A stretch of 64,000 nucleotides of DNA from Sphingomonas sp. 32-66-10 (GTDB lineage: Bacteria; Pseudomonadota; Alphaproteobacteria; Sphingomonadales; Sphingomonadaceae). The stretch's first letter is position 1, and each line of letters opens with the position of its first letter. The stretch is taken from the NCBI GenBank assembly GCA_002280565.1, contig NCEF01000001.1:62001-126000 (forward strand), read 5' to 3'. Of this stretch, positions 28,035 through 38,951 are shown piece after piece. A program made the position numbers and the translations under genes. Under the pieces are notes generated by a model. The model saw nothing but the letters and a program-made list of their open reading frames with translations. It was not told the origin of the DNA and did no database searches.

Positions 28035-29779
28035 GCATTGACGGCGATGAGCCCGCAGACGGGGCGGCCAGCGACGGGATCGAGCAGGGCAAGCGGCTCA
28101 TCCGGATCGGCGGTGACCGTGGCTTGTCGCTCGCCGACCGCATTTCCGAAAAGCTGTTCCGCTTGAGCTGGCGCACCCCGATCCATGCGCTGCGGCTGAA
28201 GGGGCGGCATCCGCTCAAGCTGATCGCGGTGACCGACGACCCGTTCATGGGCGATCCGGCGCGCGGCAATGCGCTGCTCGACGGCAAGCTGATGTTTCGC
28301 GGCGAAAGCCATGACGTGACCGCGCTCGATTTCGCCCGTCCGGGCTGGTCCGCCACTTTTGGCGAACACCTGCACAGCTTCGCCTGGCTGCGCGACCTGT
28401 CCACCGTCGCCACCCGGCAACAGGCGGCGCCGATTGCCGAAGCGCTGATGCGCGGCTGGCTGGCGGCGCATGCCGACAAGGTTGCCGATCCCGCCTGGCG
28501 CGCCGACCTGTGGGGCCGCCGCCTGCAATATTGGACCGCGCACGCGCCGCTGATCCTCTCAAGCACCGACCTCGTCTATCGCTCGCAGGTGCTCCACGCC
28601 CTTGCCCGCGGCGCCCGCCACCTAGACCGCGCAGCAGATCGTGCGCCAACCGGGGCGCCGCGCATCGCCGCCTGGTGCGGTGTGCTGACCGCCGGGCTGA
28701 TGATTCCCGGAGGCGACCCGCGCCGCTCGTTCGGCGAGGCCGGCCTGTCGCGCGCGATCACGGGAGCAGTCAGCCGCGACGGCGGCATCACCGGCCGCTC
28801 ACCCGTTGCGTTGCTCGACGCGATCCAGCTGCTGACCCTGCTGCGCGAAACCTATGCCGCGCGCAGGCTTGACGCCCCCGGCTTTGTCACCAGCGCAATC
28901 GACCGCATGGTCTCGGCGCTGCTCGGCGTCAGCCATGGCGATGGCGGGCTAGCGAGCTGGCAGGGCGGGATCCCCATCTCGGGCGACGTGATCGAACAGA
29001 CGGTTGCCGCGACGGGCGCACGCGTCCGGTCACTGCGTCAGGCACATGAATGGGGCTATCAGCGGCTGGCCCAGCAGGGGACGGTGCTGATCATGGACGC
29101 CGCCCCGCCGCCGATTGCGCGGGTGATGGCGGGCGGCTGCGCCTCGACGCTTGCCTTTGAATTCTCCGACGGTGCCGAGCGGATCGTGGTGAGCTGTGGC
29201 GGCGCGCGCGGTGCCGACCTGCGCCTGCCCGCTGCATTGACCGAGGGGCTGCGCACCACTGCCGCCCATTCCACTTTGGTCGTGCGCGACAGCAACTCCA
29301 CTGCGATCCACCCCGACGGGACGCTCGGGCGCGGCGTGGTCGAAATGGAGCTGAGCCGCAACGAGAGCGATACCGCCAGCCGGATCGAGGCGAGCCATGA
29401 CGGCTATGCCCGCCGCCACGGCGTGATCCACCGCCGCACCATCGCGCTCGGCACCGATGGGCGCGATGTGCGCGGCGAAGACAGCCTGCTTCCGGCGACG
29501 GCGCGGGGAGGAAAGCGCGGCGCGGTGCCCTTCACCGTCCGCTTCCACCTTCACCCGGCGGTCGAAGCCACGCCCACCGCCGATGGCTCGGGCGCTTTGC
29601 TGCGCACCCGGTCCGGCGCGGTCTGGCAGTTTCGCGCGCGCGGCGCGGGATTGGCGATCGAGGAAAGCGTGTGGATCGATGCAAAGGGCATCCCCCGGGA
29701 AACGCTGCAACTGGCCCTGTCCGGCGAAGCGCTGACCGGCGGGTCCAGCGTCTCCTGGCTGTTCCACCGCGCGCGATAG
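28031..29779 (+). CDS. heparinase II/III family protein
   Basis: A 582-aa protein with the alpha-toroid plus beta-sandwich plan of polysaccharide lyase families 12/15/21. The helical part is roughly residues 1-330, with [26 protein letters not shown] and [12 protein letters not shown]. The C-terminal heparinase_II_III domain, about 340-580, has [17 protein letters not shown] and [15 protein letters not shown]. Unlike secreted lyases it has no signal peptide. It starts with GTG at 28031, overlapping the rpe stop. Whether it is an active lyase or a structural relative cannot be judged; no other polysaccharide-degradation gene is nearby. Confidence 0.85.
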   Translation: MSIDGDEPADGAASDGIEQGKRLIRIGGDRGLSLADRISEKLFRLSWRTPIHALRLKGRHPLKLIAVTDDPFMGDPARGNALLDGKLMFRGESHDVTALDFARPGWSATFGEHLHSFAWLRDLSTVATRQQAAPIAEALMRGWLAAHADKVADPAWRADLWGRRLQYWTAHAPLILSSTDLVYRSQVLHALARGARHLDRAADRAPTGAPRIAAWCGVLTAGLMIPGGDPRRSFGEAGLSRAITGAVSRDGGITGRSPVALLDAIQLLTLLRETYAARRLDAPGFVTSAIDRMVSALLGVSHGDGGLASWQGGIPISGDVIEQTVAATGARVRSLRQAHEWGYQRLAQQGTVLIMDAAPPPIARVMAGGCASTLAFEFSDGAERIVVSCGGARGADLRLPAALTEGLRTTAAHSTLVVRDSNSTAIHPDGTLGRGVVEMELSRNESDTASRIEASHDGYARRHGVIHRRTIALGTDGRDVRGEDSLLPATARGGKRGAVPFTVRFHLHPAVEATPTADGSGALLRTRSGAVWQFRARGAGLAIEESVWIDAKGIPRETLQLALSGEALTGGSSVSWLFHRAR

Positions 29780-29852
29780 CACGGCTGAACAGCGGGCTGC
29801 TGCCGCAACTCGGGGCTTGCAGCGCAAGCTTGGCAGGCTAAAGCGCCCGGCC

Positions 29853-31424
29853 ATGAGCAGCATCACCATCCGTCGCGCCCTTCTCTCGGTTTCCGACAAG
29901 ACCGGGATCGTGGAACTCGGTCAGGCGCTCGCCGCCAAGGGGGTCGAACTCGTCTCGACCGGCGGCACGTCCAAGGTGCTGCGCGATGCGGGGCTGGTGG
30001 TGCGCGACATCTCCGACCTCACCGGCTTTCCCGAAATGATGGATGGTCGGGTCAAGACGCTGCACCCGGTGGTGCATGGCGGGCTGCTCGCTGTGCGCGA
30101 CGATGAGGGGCACATGGCCTCGGCCAGCGACCATGCGATCGGCATGATCGACCTGGTCGTCGTCAACCTCTACCCCTTCGCACAGACCGTCGCAAAGGGC
30201 GCGAGCCGCGACGAGATCATCGAGAATATCGACATCGGCGGCCCGTCGATGGTCCGCTCGGCCGCCAAGAACCACGCTTTTGTCGCGATCGTCACCGATC
30301 CCGCCGACTATGCCGTGGTCGCAGCTGGCGAAACCACGCTGGAGGACCGCAAGCGCTTCGCCGCCAAGGCCTATGCCCTGACCGCGCAGTACGACTCGAC
30401 CATCGCCAGCTGGTTCGCCTTCGCCGATCAGGGCGAACACTTCCCCGAAACCCTGCCGATGGTGTTCAAGCGCGGCGAGGAGCTTCGCTATGGCGAAAAC
30501 CCGCACCAGTCCGCCGCGCTCTACCTTCCCGCTGGCCCCGCAACGCCGGGCATCGCTCAGGCGCAGCAGCTGCAGGGCAAGGAGCTGAGCTACAATAATT
30601 ACAACGACGCCGACGCCGCGCTCGAACTGGTCAGCGAATTCCGCGACGGCCCGCCGACCGTGGTCATTGTCAAGCACGCCAACCCGTGCGGCGTCGCCAC
30701 TGCCGACACGCTGGTCGACGCGTATAAGGCGGCGCTCGCCTGCGACTCGGTCTCCGCGTTCGGCGGGATCATCGCATTGAACCGCCCGCTCGATGCCGAC
30801 ACGGCGAAGGCGATCACCGATATCTTCACCGAAGTCGTCGTCGCCCCCGGCGCGAGCGACGAGGCCAAGGCAATCTTTGCCGCCAAGAAGAACCTGCGTC
30901 TGCTGATCTGCGGCGATCTGCCCAACCCCGCCCGCCCCGGCCTGATGCTCAAGACGATCGCCGGCGGCGCGCTGATCCAGTCGCGCGACAGCGGTCGCGT
31001 GACGCAGGACGCGTTGAAGGTCGTGACACAGCGCGCGCCGACCGATCAGGAACTGGCCGACTGCCTGTTCGCCTGGACCGTTGCCAAGCACGTCAAGTCG
31101 AACGCGATCGTCTATGCCAAGGACCGCAGCACCGCCGGTGTCGGCGCGGGCCAGATGAACCGCCTTGAATCCGCGCGCATCGCCGCGTGGAAGGCCAAGG
31201 ATGCCGCCGAAAAGGCGGGCTGGGAACAGCCGCGCACGATCGGCAGCGCGGTCGCGTCGGACGCCTTTTTCCCCTTTGCTGACGGACTGCTCGCGGCGGT
31301 CGAGGCGGGCGCGACCGCCGTGATCCAGCCCGGCGGATCGATCCGCGACGATGAAGTGATCGCGGCGGCGGATGAAGCGGGGCTGGCTATGGTCTTTACC
31401 GGGATGCGCCACTTCCGGCACTGA
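29853..31424 (+). CDS. purH: bifunctional AICAR transformylase / IMP cyclohydrolase
   Basis: A 523-aa enzyme for the last two steps of de novo IMP synthesis. The N-terminal IMP cyclohydrolase domain shows [31 protein letters not shown] and [15 protein letters not shown]. The C-terminal AICAR transformylase shows [24 protein letters not shown] and [13 protein letters not shown], holding the Lys-His catalytic pair. The start at 29853 ([13 protein letters not shown]) is preferred over an ATG 36 nt upstream, which would prepend unrelated residues. It is convergent with the flippase gene, 18 nt away. Confidence 0.95.
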   Translation: MSSITIRRALLSVSDKTGIVELGQALAAKGVELVSTGGTSKVLRDAGLVVRDISDLTGFPEMMDGRVKTLHPVVHGGLLAVRDDEGHMASASDHAIGMIDLVVVNLYPFAQTVAKGASRDEIIENIDIGGPSMVRSAAKNHAFVAIVTDPADYAVVAAGETTLEDRKRFAAKAYALTAQYDSTIASWFAFADQGEHFPETLPMVFKRGEELRYGENPHQSAALYLPAGPATPGIAQAQQLQGKELSYNNYNDADAALELVSEFRDGPPTVVIVKHANPCGVATADTLVDAYKAALACDSVSAFGGIIALNRPLDADTAKAITDIFTEVVVAPGASDEAKAIFAAKKNLRLLICGDLPNPARPGLMLKTIAGGALIQSRDSGRVTQDALKVVTQRAPTDQELADCLFAWTVAKHVKSNAIVYAKDRSTAGVGAGQMNRLESARIAAWKAKDAAEKAGWEQPRTIGSAVASDAFFPFADGLLAAVEAGATAVIQPGGSIRDDEVIAAADEAGLAMVFTGMRHFRH

Positions 31425-31442
31425 TCGAGACGCCTCGCCCGT

Positions 31443-32927
31443 TCAAACCTTCTCGTCGGGCAGTGTCGGCGCTTCCTTCGGCATCTTCTTGAACAGCGCG
31501 CGGTCTTCCGGGCCGAACGCCCATTTCGCGATCACCGCGAAATAGACGATGCAGATCGCAGGGATTCCGACGGACAGCTCCAGCCATTCGAGCGATGGCG
31601 GCAGCCTCGTGAAGGCCCAGCCGACCGCACCGGCGATCACGATCGCCGCGACGAAACCGGGACGCAGGCTGAACACCGCAGCGCCGGTCAGCCGGGCGAG
31701 CATCCAGCATTTGATCGTCGATCCCAGCGCCAGTGTCAGCACCAGCGCCACCGCCGGCCCCGCCGCCTGGACATGCACGTCGAGCCCCATTGCGCGCATC
31801 TGGAACACCAGCGCAAAGCTCAACGCCGCCTGGAATCCGAGCAGAAGCATCGATACCATCAGATTGCGGTGCCGCGCCATATAGACGAGTCCAGCCTCGG
31901 CCACTGCGCCGGGTGTGGCGACGACCTCGGCGGCAAGCAAAAAGCACAGGGCCACGGCGCCGACCACGAATTGCGGCCCGACCACGCCCATCACCCCTTC
32001 GGCCGGGATGCCACCCATCAACAGCAGCACCGCCTGTAGCGCGATGATCCAGAAGCCGACCTGCCGCACCTGTGCCGCGATTGCCGCGCGGTTGCCCGCC
32101 GCCAGATTGCGCGCGATCACCGGCCCCAGCACCGGATCGAAGCTGGTCTTCAGCTTTTGCGGGATCGAGGACACCTGTTGCGCCATATAATAGATGCCGA
32201 CGATTGCCGGAGGGAACAACAGGCCGAGAATGAAGCGGTCGATATTGCGCGACCCCCATTCGATTGCGTCCGCCCCGGCGAGCGGCATGTTGCGCCGGGC
32301 GAGCTGGAGCAGCGGCGTCACCCGCGGCGACCAGCCATGGGGCAGGCCATAGCTGCGAATGAACGGGATCAGGCTGGCGATCAGCGCCGCCGCCATCGAC
32401 AGGACATAGGCGATGATCAGCCCGTCGCGCGCCGAGACATAGTATAGCGCCCACGCGGCAATGCTGATTGTCCATGGCTCGACGATCGCGCGCGCCGTCA
32501 CCGTTGCCTTCACATTGTGGCGATAGGCGAGCGCGGCAAGGCTGACATCCGACCAGGCAATCGCAAACACGATCACGGCGAGATAACGGTCGAGTCCGGT
32601 AGTGCCGCTGTTGGGGAACATGAGTTCGGGAAAGACGAACAGCACCGCGCTCGCCAGCATCGACACGACGAACGCCACCACCATGCCGTCCCACACGACA
32701 TGGGCATGCGGCCGGTCGGTCGATGCCAGCGCCTGAGCCAGCCCGCGCTTGAGGCCGAGGGTGGCGAGCAACGCCGCCAGCTCGACCACCACGACCGCGA
32801 GCGCAAACCGCCCCACCGTCTCCGCGCCATAGAGCCGCCCGGCGATGAACAGGAACGGCAGGCGCGCGAGCAGCCGCAGGAAAAAGCCGAAGATATTGGT
32901 CCGCCCGCCCTTGGCGAGCGCGCTCAT
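31443..32927 (-). CDS. oligosaccharide/polysaccharide flippase-like membrane protein
   Basis: A 494-aa polytopic membrane protein of the MATE/Wzx-like polysaccharide transporter superfamily. About twelve hydrophobic segments are visible, starting with [30 protein letters not shown]. The [15 protein letters not shown]-terminus is typical of polysaccharide_synt proteins. It would flip lipid-linked sugars across the inner membrane. The start could instead be a GTG at 32945 that overlaps the antiporter stop (GTGA). No glycosyltransferase cluster surrounds it, so its substrate is unknown. Confidence 0.8.
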   Translation of the reverse strand: MSALAKGGRTNIFGFFLRLLARLPFLFIAGRLYGAETVGRFALAVVVVELAALLATLGLKRGLAQALASTDRPHAHVVWDGMVVAFVVSMLASAVLFVFPELMFPNSGTTGLDRYLAVIVFAIAWSDVSLAALAYRHNVKATVTARAIVEPWTISIAAWALYYVSARDGLIIAYVLSMAAALIASLIPFIRSYGLPHGWSPRVTPLLQLARRNMPLAGADAIEWGSRNIDRFILGLLFPPAIVGIYYMAQQVSSIPQKLKTSFDPVLGPVIARNLAAGNRAAIAAQVRQVGFWIIALQAVLLLMGGIPAEGVMGVVGPQFVVGAVALCFLLAAEVVATPGAVAEAGLVYMARHRNLMVSMLLLGFQAALSFALVFQMRAMGLDVHVQAAGPAVALVLTLALGSTIKCWMLARLTGAAVFSLRPGFVAAIVIAGAVGWAFTRLPPSLEWLELSVGIPAICIVYFAVIAKWAFGPEDRALFKKMPKEAPTLPDEKV

Positions 32928-32941
32928 ATCGTCATTCTGCT

Positions 32942-34213
32942 TCACGTCGCGCGCGCCCGACCGCGCTCGAGCAGACGCATTGCTGGGGTCGCGGTCGTCC
33001 CGTGCAGCAGGATCGAAATCAGGATCACGACGCCAAGCGCACCCCACAGGCGCACCGGCTCCTCGAACTGGCCATGGTTGATCCCGTAAGCGAAATAAAA
33101 CACCGATCCCAGCCCGCGGATGCCGAAGAAGGCGATCACCGGGCGTTCGAACGGCGCAAGACGGCATCCGGCCAGCGCGATCCAGCCCGCCAGCGGTCGC
33201 ACGATGAAGATCGCGACCAGCGCAAAGCCAAGCTCCGCCCAGCCGATCATCGCGAACAAACCGCCCGCGCTCAGCATCCCGCCAAACATGACCAGCAGCG
33301 CCATCATCAGCAGCCGTTCGGTTTCGTCGGCAAAATCATGCATCCGCGCATTGAAATCGCTGCCCCCGGCCGCGCGCCGCAGCATCAGCCCGGCGACGAA
33401 CACCGCCAGAAAGCCATAGCCATGCGCCAGCTCGGTCACGGCATAGATGGACAGCGTCGCGCCCAGCGCGACAAAGCCATCACCGGTGCGCGACAATTTG
33501 GTGTCGGCAGGCAGGCGATAGATGATCTTGCCCAGCGCCCAGCCCCCGGCCCAGCCGAGCGCGAGTCCGACGGCGAGGCGGATGACCACTGCGTCCAGCG
33601 CCCAGGACGCCAGGTTGGAGACGGCCCAACCGCCCGCCGCGACGGCGATCGCCAGATGCACGAAGGGAAAGGCGAGCGCATCGTTGAGACCGGCTTCGGA
33701 GGTCAGCGCGAACCGCGCCTCGTCATCGCTCGCCGATTCCGGCTCATCGATCTGGACATCCGATGCAAGCACTGGATCGGTCGGGGCGAGTGATGCGGCA
33801 AGCAGCAATGCAGTCGCCACGCCGACGCCGAGCAGAGCCTGTCCGGCAAAGGTCAAAGCCAGGATGGTCAGCGGCATCGCGATCGCGAGCAGACGCACGC
33901 ACAGGCGCCAATTGGCCCAGTTCAGCGCGCGATCGATCTTCAGCCCTGCCCCCATCAGCGAGACGATGACGATCAGCTCCGCTGCCTTTTCGACCAGAAA
34001 CGGACTCTCGATCGGGTGCAGCGCAAAGGGCGCAAAGCCGTCGAACGAAAATGCCAGCGCGCCGACCCCGACGCACAGGATCGGCAGCGACAGCGGCGCC
34101 TTTTCCAGCAGCAGCGGGACCCATGCGACCATCAGGATCAGCATGCCCGCGCCCAACAGCAGCGGGATGTACAGGTCGATCAGCGGCGCAAGGCTGGCCC
34201 CCGCTGCGGTCAA
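32942..34213 (-). CDS. cation:proton antiporter (CPA1/NhaP-like)
   Basis: A 423-aa protein with about twelve transmembrane helices. The ion-binding region reads LAPTDPVLASDVQ near residue 143 and SEAGLNDALAFPFVH near 172, the CPA1 signature with an Asn-Asp pair. It likely exchanges Na+ or K+ for protons across the inner membrane. It begins with TTG at 34213, whose last two bases overlap the polA stop. The next internal Met would remove the first helix, so TTG is favoured. No regulatory C-terminal TrkA domain is present. Confidence 0.85.
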   Translation of the reverse strand: MTAAGASLAPLIDLYIPLLLGAGMLILMVAWVPLLLEKAPLSLPILCVGVGALAFSFDGFAPFALHPIESPFLVEKAAELIVIVSLMGAGLKIDRALNWANWRLCVRLLAIAMPLTILALTFAGQALLGVGVATALLLAASLAPTDPVLASDVQIDEPESASDDEARFALTSEAGLNDALAFPFVHLAIAVAAGGWAVSNLASWALDAVVIRLAVGLALGWAGGWALGKIIYRLPADTKLSRTGDGFVALGATLSIYAVTELAHGYGFLAVFVAGLMLRRAAGGSDFNARMHDFADETERLLMMALLVMFGGMLSAGGLFAMIGWAELGFALVAIFIVRPLAGWIALAGCRLAPFERPVIAFFGIRGLGSVFYFAYGINHGQFEEPVRLWGALGVVILISILLHGTTATPAMRLLERGRARAT

Positions 34214-36978
34214 TGCGCCGCGCCCCAGCTTGGGCCGGTGCCGATTTCGACGCCCAATGGCACGGTCAGCGTGATCGCGGGCTCGGCCGCAGTCTCCATC
34301 ACGCGGCGAATCACCGCCGATGCCGCCTCGACATCGCCTTCGGGCAGTTCGAACACCAGTTCGTCATGCACCTGCAGCAGCATGCGGACATTGGGCAGAC
34401 CGGCCTCGATCAGCGCCGGACCCATCCGCGCCATCGCGCGCTTGATGATATCCGCACTCGTCCCCTGAATCGGCGCGTTGATCGCGGCGCGCTCGCTGCC
34501 CGCGCGCTCATTCTGGTTGGGGGCATTGATTCGGGTGAAGTGGGTCTTCCGCCCAAACAGGGTCGTGGTGTAGCCGCGCGCCTTCGCCTCGTTCAGCGTG
34601 TCGGCGATGTAGCGGCTGATCCCCGGGAATCTCTGGAAATAGCGGTCGATCATCCCCTGCGCCTCGTCCGGCGTCACGTCGAGCCGCCCGGCCAGGCCCC
34701 AGCGGCTGATGCCATAAAGGATCGCGAAGTTGATCGTCTTGGCCCGCCCGCGCGTGTCGCGATTGACCTCGCCGAACAGCTCCATCGCGGTGCGGTTGTG
34801 GATGTCTTCGCCCTGTTCGAACGCCTCGCGCAGTGCGGGGACGTCGGCGATATGCGCCGCCAGCCGCAATTCGATCTGCGAATAGTCCGCCGACAGGATG
34901 ACATTGCCCGGCTCGGCGACGAAGGCGTCGCGGATCTGCCGCCCGACTTCGGTGCGGATCGGGATGTTCTGCAGGTTCGGATCGGTCGATGACAGCCGCC
35001 CGGTCTGCGCGCCGGTCAGCGAATAGCTGGTGTGCACGCGCCCCGTCGCCGGGTTGATCTGCGCCTGCAACGCGTCGGTATAGGTGGATTTGAGCTTCGA
35101 CAGCTGGCGCCAGTCGAGCACCTTGAGCACCATCTCCCGCCCCGGCGAATCCTTGTCCGCCGCGATCCGCTCCAGCTCGTTGACGTCAGTCGAATAGACG
35201 CCCGACTTGCCCTTGCGCCCGCCCTTGATCCCCATCTTGTCGAACAGCACGTCACCCAGCTGCTTGGGGCTGCCGATGGTGAACTTGAACCCGGCGATCG
35301 CGTGGATTTCTTCTTCCAGCCGGGCGATCTGCTTCGAAAACTCATCCGACAGCCGTGCCAGCACCCCGGCATCGACCTTGATCCCCGCCAATTCCATGTC
35401 GGCGATCACCCGCACCAGCGGGCGATCGACCATCTCGTAAACCCGCGTCGCGCCCTCATAGGCCAACCGCGGCTTCAACCGCCGCCACAGCCGCAGCGTG
35501 ACATCGGCATCCTCGGCGGCATAGCGGGTCGCGGCCTTCAGATCGACTTCGGCAAAGCCGATCTGCTTCTTTCCGCTCCCGGTCACATCCTTGTACGCGA
35601 TGCAGCTATGCGCGAGATGCGTCGCCGCCAGCTCGTCCATGCCATGGCCGTGCAGCCCGGCATCGAGGTCGAAACTCATCACGATCGTATCATCGAACGG
35701 CGTGACATCGATCCCCAGTCGGCCAAGGATGATCAGGTCATATTTGAGATTGTGCCCGATCTTGAGCACCGCCGGGTCCTCCAGCAGCGGCTTGAGCTTG
35801 GCCAGCACCGTCGCGCGGTCGAGCTGCACCGGCTTTTCGGCGAACATGTCGGTCCCACCATGGCCAACCGGAATATAGCAGGCGAGATTGGGGTGGAGCG
35901 CCAGGCTGATCCCGACCAGCTCGGCGCGGGTCGCATCGGTGCCGGTCGTCTCGGTATCCACCGCGACCCATCCCTGATGCCGCGCTACGGTGATCCAGCG
36001 GTCCAGCGCATCCTCATCGACCACCGTCTCATAGCCATCGTGATCGCATGGCGGATCCGGCTCCAGCCCCGGCACTTCCTGCGTCTCGACCGGCGCATCG
36101 GCGACCGAACTCGCCTCGCTGCCCAACCGCGCGAGCAAGGTCTTGAACCCGTGATGCTCGAGGAAGGCGCGCAGCGGCGCGTCGGGAATCCCGTCGAGCA
36201 CGAAATCGTCGAGCGGTTCGGGCAGCGGCACGTCCTCCGCCAGCGCGACCAGCTTGCGCGACAGCCGCGCCATATCGGCATGTTCGATCAGATTGTCGCG
36301 CAGCTTGCCCGGCTTCATCGTCGGCGCGGCGGCCAGCACCGCCTCGACATCGCCATGCTCCAGGATCAGCTTGGCTGCGGTCTTCGGCCCCACGCCCGGC
36401 ACGCCGGGAACGTTGTCGACGCTGTCGCCCATCAGCGCCAGCACCTCGCCCAATTTGTCCGGCCCGACCCCGAATTTCTCGACCACCGCCTCCGGCCCCA
36501 TGCGCCGGTCCTTCATCGTGTCGAGCATGTCGATGCCCGGTTCGGTCAGCAGCTGCATCAGATCCTTGTCGGAACTGACGATCGTCACCTGCCACCCCTG
36601 CGCCAGCGCCGCCTTGGAATAGCTGGCGATCAGATCATCCGCCTCCCAGCCCAATTCCTCGATGCACGGCAGGCTGAAGGCGCGCGTCGCGTCGCGGATC
36701 ATTGGGAATTGCGGCTTTAAGTCTTCCGGTGCGGGCGGGCGATGCGCCTTATACTGGTCGTAGAGTTCGTTGCGGAACGTATGCTCGCTCTTGTCGAGGA
36801 TCACCGCCAGATGTGTCGGCCCCTCCGCCTTGTGCAGCTCGCTCGCCAGCTTCCACAGCATCGACACATAGCCATAGACCGCGCCCGCCGGCTCGCCATG
36901 TTTGTTGGTCAGCTTGGGCAGCACATGATAGGCGCGGAAGATAAAGCTCGAGCCGTCGACAAGGTAGAGATGGGGCAT
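34210..36978 (-). CDS. polA: DNA polymerase I
   Basis: A 922-aa family A polymerase that processes Okazaki fragments and fills repair gaps. Residues about 1-290 form the 5' nuclease (YLVDGSSFIFRAYH, SSDKDLMQLL, GVPGVGPKTAAKLI). Residues about 320-510 form a 3'-5' exonuclease with its acidic residues present (VAVDTETTGTD). The rest is the polymerase with SADYSQIELRLAAH, the O-helix RGRAKTINFAILYG and LLQVHDELVFE. The start at 36978 (MPHLYLVDGSS) is set by the family N-terminus; the 82 upstream in-frame residues are unrelated. The antiporter gene overlaps its stop. Confidence 0.95.
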   Translation of the reverse strand: MPHLYLVDGSSFIFRAYHVLPKLTNKHGEPAGAVYGYVSMLWKLASELHKAEGPTHLAVILDKSEHTFRNELYDQYKAHRPPAPEDLKPQFPMIRDATRAFSLPCIEELGWEADDLIASYSKAALAQGWQVTIVSSDKDLMQLLTEPGIDMLDTMKDRRMGPEAVVEKFGVGPDKLGEVLALMGDSVDNVPGVPGVGPKTAAKLILEHGDVEAVLAAAPTMKPGKLRDNLIEHADMARLSRKLVALAEDVPLPEPLDDFVLDGIPDAPLRAFLEHHGFKTLLARLGSEASSVADAPVETQEVPGLEPDPPCDHDGYETVVDEDALDRWITVARHQGWVAVDTETTGTDATRAELVGISLALHPNLACYIPVGHGGTDMFAEKPVQLDRATVLAKLKPLLEDPAVLKIGHNLKYDLIILGRLGIDVTPFDDTIVMSFDLDAGLHGHGMDELAATHLAHSCIAYKDVTGSGKKQIGFAEVDLKAATRYAAEDADVTLRLWRRLKPRLAYEGATRVYEMVDRPLVRVIADMELAGIKVDAGVLARLSDEFSKQIARLEEEIHAIAGFKFTIGSPKQLGDVLFDKMGIKGGRKGKSGVYSTDVNELERIAADKDSPGREMVLKVLDWRQLSKLKSTYTDALQAQINPATGRVHTSYSLTGAQTGRLSSTDPNLQNIPIRTEVGRQIRDAFVAEPGNVILSADYSQIELRLAAHIADVPALREAFEQGEDIHNRTAMELFGEVNRDTRGRAKTINFAILYGISRWGLAGRLDVTPDEAQGMIDRYFQRFPGISRYIADTLNEAKARGYTTTLFGRKTHFTRINAPNQNERAGSERAAINAPIQGTSADIIKRAMARMGPALIEAGLPNVRMLLQVHDELVFELPEGDVEAASAVIRRVMETAAEPAITLTVPLGVEIGTGPSWGAAH

Positions 36979-37096
36979 GGCGCGGGGATAACCCATGCTG
37001 CCGGACGGACAAACTCTTTTAGGCAAGTGCTGGCGGGGTTTCGGAACGGCTGAGTGACGTGCGGCACCGGCGCGCTCGACGTTGCTGGCACCGGCA

Positions 37097-37798
37097 CTAA
37101 TGCGCGTCGTGAAAGATGATGCCCAATGTGTGACGCCGACCTTCGCTGATCTTGCTGACGCCATGGCGCATCGTGACGCGGTAGCTGCCCCGGCTCCCCT
37201 GCACGGGGCGCTGGCTGACCGCAAAGATCACGGCATCGCCCTGCATCAACGGCACGACGGCCGCGCGCGATTGCATCCGCGGGCGCTGTTCGGTCAGGAC
37301 GAGCTCGCCACCGCTGAACTCCGCGCCCGGCTGGGACAGCAGTACGGCGACCTGCAGCGGGAACACATAGTCGCCATAAAGATCCTGATGGAGACAATTA
37401 TAGTCTCCCGGGCCGTAGCGCAGCAGCAGCGGCGTCGGCCGTCCTTGCCCTGCGGCATGGCATTGGTCGAGAAATGCATCGTGGGTCGACGGAAAGCGCC
37501 GGTCGATCGCCATCCGCGCGTGCCAGCGGTTCGCAATGGGCGCGAGCCATCGATAAAGGCCCGATCGCAGCGCGGCGACCTGGGGCGGCAGCGGATAGGC
37601 GAAATAGCGGTACTCGCCCCGGCCAAATCCGTGCCGCGCCATGGTGATGGTCGAGCGAAACCGGTCGTCATTGTCATACCCAGCGACCAGCGCGGCGCAA
37701 TTTTCGGGAGTCAGCAGCCCCGGGAGCACCGCCCAGCCTTCCGCGTCGAGCGCGGCTTCGATGGCAGTCCAGTCGATCGTGGTCAGGGCGTCGGTCAT
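37097..37798 (-). CDS. 2OG-Fe(II) oxygenase, PF09859-like (predicted DNA-damage type)
   Basis: A 233-aa non-heme iron oxygenase. The Fe ligands are in NCLHQDLYGDYVFPLQ (HxD) and VTMRHGVS, with the 2-oxoglutarate Arg in RRHTLGIIFHDA. TEQRPRMQSR and FGRGEYRYFAYPLP are conserved features of this family. Members are annotated as oxygenases that would act on damaged nucleic acid by analogy with AlkB, but as far as I know this rests on prediction. It lies 118 nt upstream of polA on the same strand, compatible with a repair role. Confidence 0.82.
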   Translation of the reverse strand: MTDALTTIDWTAIEAALDAEGWAVLPGLLTPENCAALVAGYDNDDRFRSTITMARHGFGRGEYRYFAYPLPPQVAALRSGLYRWLAPIANRWHARMAIDRRFPSTHDAFLDQCHAAGQGRPTPLLLRYGPGDYNCLHQDLYGDYVFPLQVAVLLSQPGAEFSGGELVLTEQRPRMQSRAAVVPLMQGDAVIFAVSQRPVQGSRGSYRVTMRHGVSKISEGRRHTLGIIFHDAH

Positions 37799-37856
37799 GG
37801 CCGCGCGTTAACGGAGCGCACGCCACCGCGCCTCCCGGCGCTTGCGGTCGAACCGG

Positions 37857-38951
37857 TCAGCGGTGATTGGCCACCACGCTCGCAACCACCGCCTGCATCA
37901 ACTGCTGGCGTTCGCGCACCGGGCGCGGGGTGTCGCCGATCATCACCGCGACCGAATAGGCCTTGCCATCGGGCGCGGTCAGGATGCCGATATCGTTGAA
38001 CCCGGCAGTGCGACCGCCCAGATCCTGGCCGGTGCCGGTCTTGTGCGCCAGCGTCCAGCCCACCGGCACCGCGGCACGCAGCCGCGCCTTGCCGGTGCGG
38101 GTGCCAGACATGACATTGGTGAGGAAACTGGTCGAAGAGGCCGAGAGCAGCTCGCCCGCCTTGAGCCGCGCCAGGGCGAGCGCGATCGCCGAGGGTGCCG
38201 CGCCATCGACCGGGTCGGCAACATAGGATTCGAACGCCGCGCGCCGCACTGTCGGGGGCAGCGCCGCCCGCGCGCGCTGAAACTCGCCGGCCATCGAATA
38301 ACGCTGATCCCAGCGCAGACCCGCCGTCCCAGCCTGCAACAGCCGCTCGCCCGGACCGAAGCGAATCTCGCCAAGGCCGCGTTCGGCGATAAATGCCCGC
38401 ACTGCCTGTGGCCCGCCGGCCAGGGTCAGCAACCGGTCATTGGCGGTATTGTCGCTCTGCTGCATGGCGCGCAGCAGCAATTCGCGCACCGTGGTGCGAT
38501 ACACACCATCGCGCACGACCAGGGTCGCGATCGGCTGGTGGAACAAGGTCAGATGCTCGCGCCGCAATTCGACCGGATCGTCGAGCGTTAACCGCCCCTT
38601 GTCGCGCGCATCCAGAACGGTCATCGCGACCCACAGCTTGCTCACGCTCTGCTGTGGCATGCGCCGATCGCCATTGGCATCGACCTGCCAGCCCCATTCG
38701 AGGCTGCGGACCGAAATGCCCACAACGCCGCCAAAGTCACGCGCGAGCGCATCGACCGTCGCGGTCAGCGCCGCGGGAGCGGGAAAGACGGGCAGCGGCT
38801 TGGGCGCATCCGGGATCGGCATCGACACGCGATAGCTAGCCGGGGTCAGATCCTTGGGCAGGTCATCGCGATCCACCCCCGCGCCGATCAGCAGCACAGG
38901 CGCGAGGCCCGCCAATGTCATTGCCCGCTGAAGAATCGTAAACTCCTGCAT
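37857..38951 (-). CDS. class A beta-lactamase-like serine hydrolase
   Basis: A 364-aa periplasmic enzyme with a hydrophobic N-terminus (MQEFTILQRAMTLAGLAPVLL) followed by a low-complexity linker to about residue 60. The active-site set is present: S102-V-S-K105, the SDN loop at 166-168 and KTG at 304-306. A GERLLQ stretch puts Glu202 exactly 36 residues after the SDN serine, matching Glu166 of TEM-type enzymes, but Gln replaces the usual Asn170. The segment between Glu202 and KTG is about 34 residues longer than in TEM. It may hydrolyse beta-lactams or act on peptidoglycan; sequence cannot decide. Confidence 0.85.
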   Translation of the reverse strand: MQEFTILQRAMTLAGLAPVLLIGAGVDRDDLPKDLTPASYRVSMPIPDAPKPLPVFPAPAALTATVDALARDFGGVVGISVRSLEWGWQVDANGDRRMPQQSVSKLWVAMTVLDARDKGRLTLDDPVELRREHLTLFHQPIATLVVRDGVYRTTVRELLLRAMQQSDNTANDRLLTLAGGPQAVRAFIAERGLGEIRFGPGERLLQAGTAGLRWDQRYSMAGEFQRARAALPPTVRRAAFESYVADPVDGAAPSAIALALARLKAGELLSASSTSFLTNVMSGTRTGKARLRAAVPVGWTLAHKTGTGQDLGGRTAGFNDIGILTAPDGKAYSVAVMIGDTPRPVRERQQLMQAVVASVVANHR

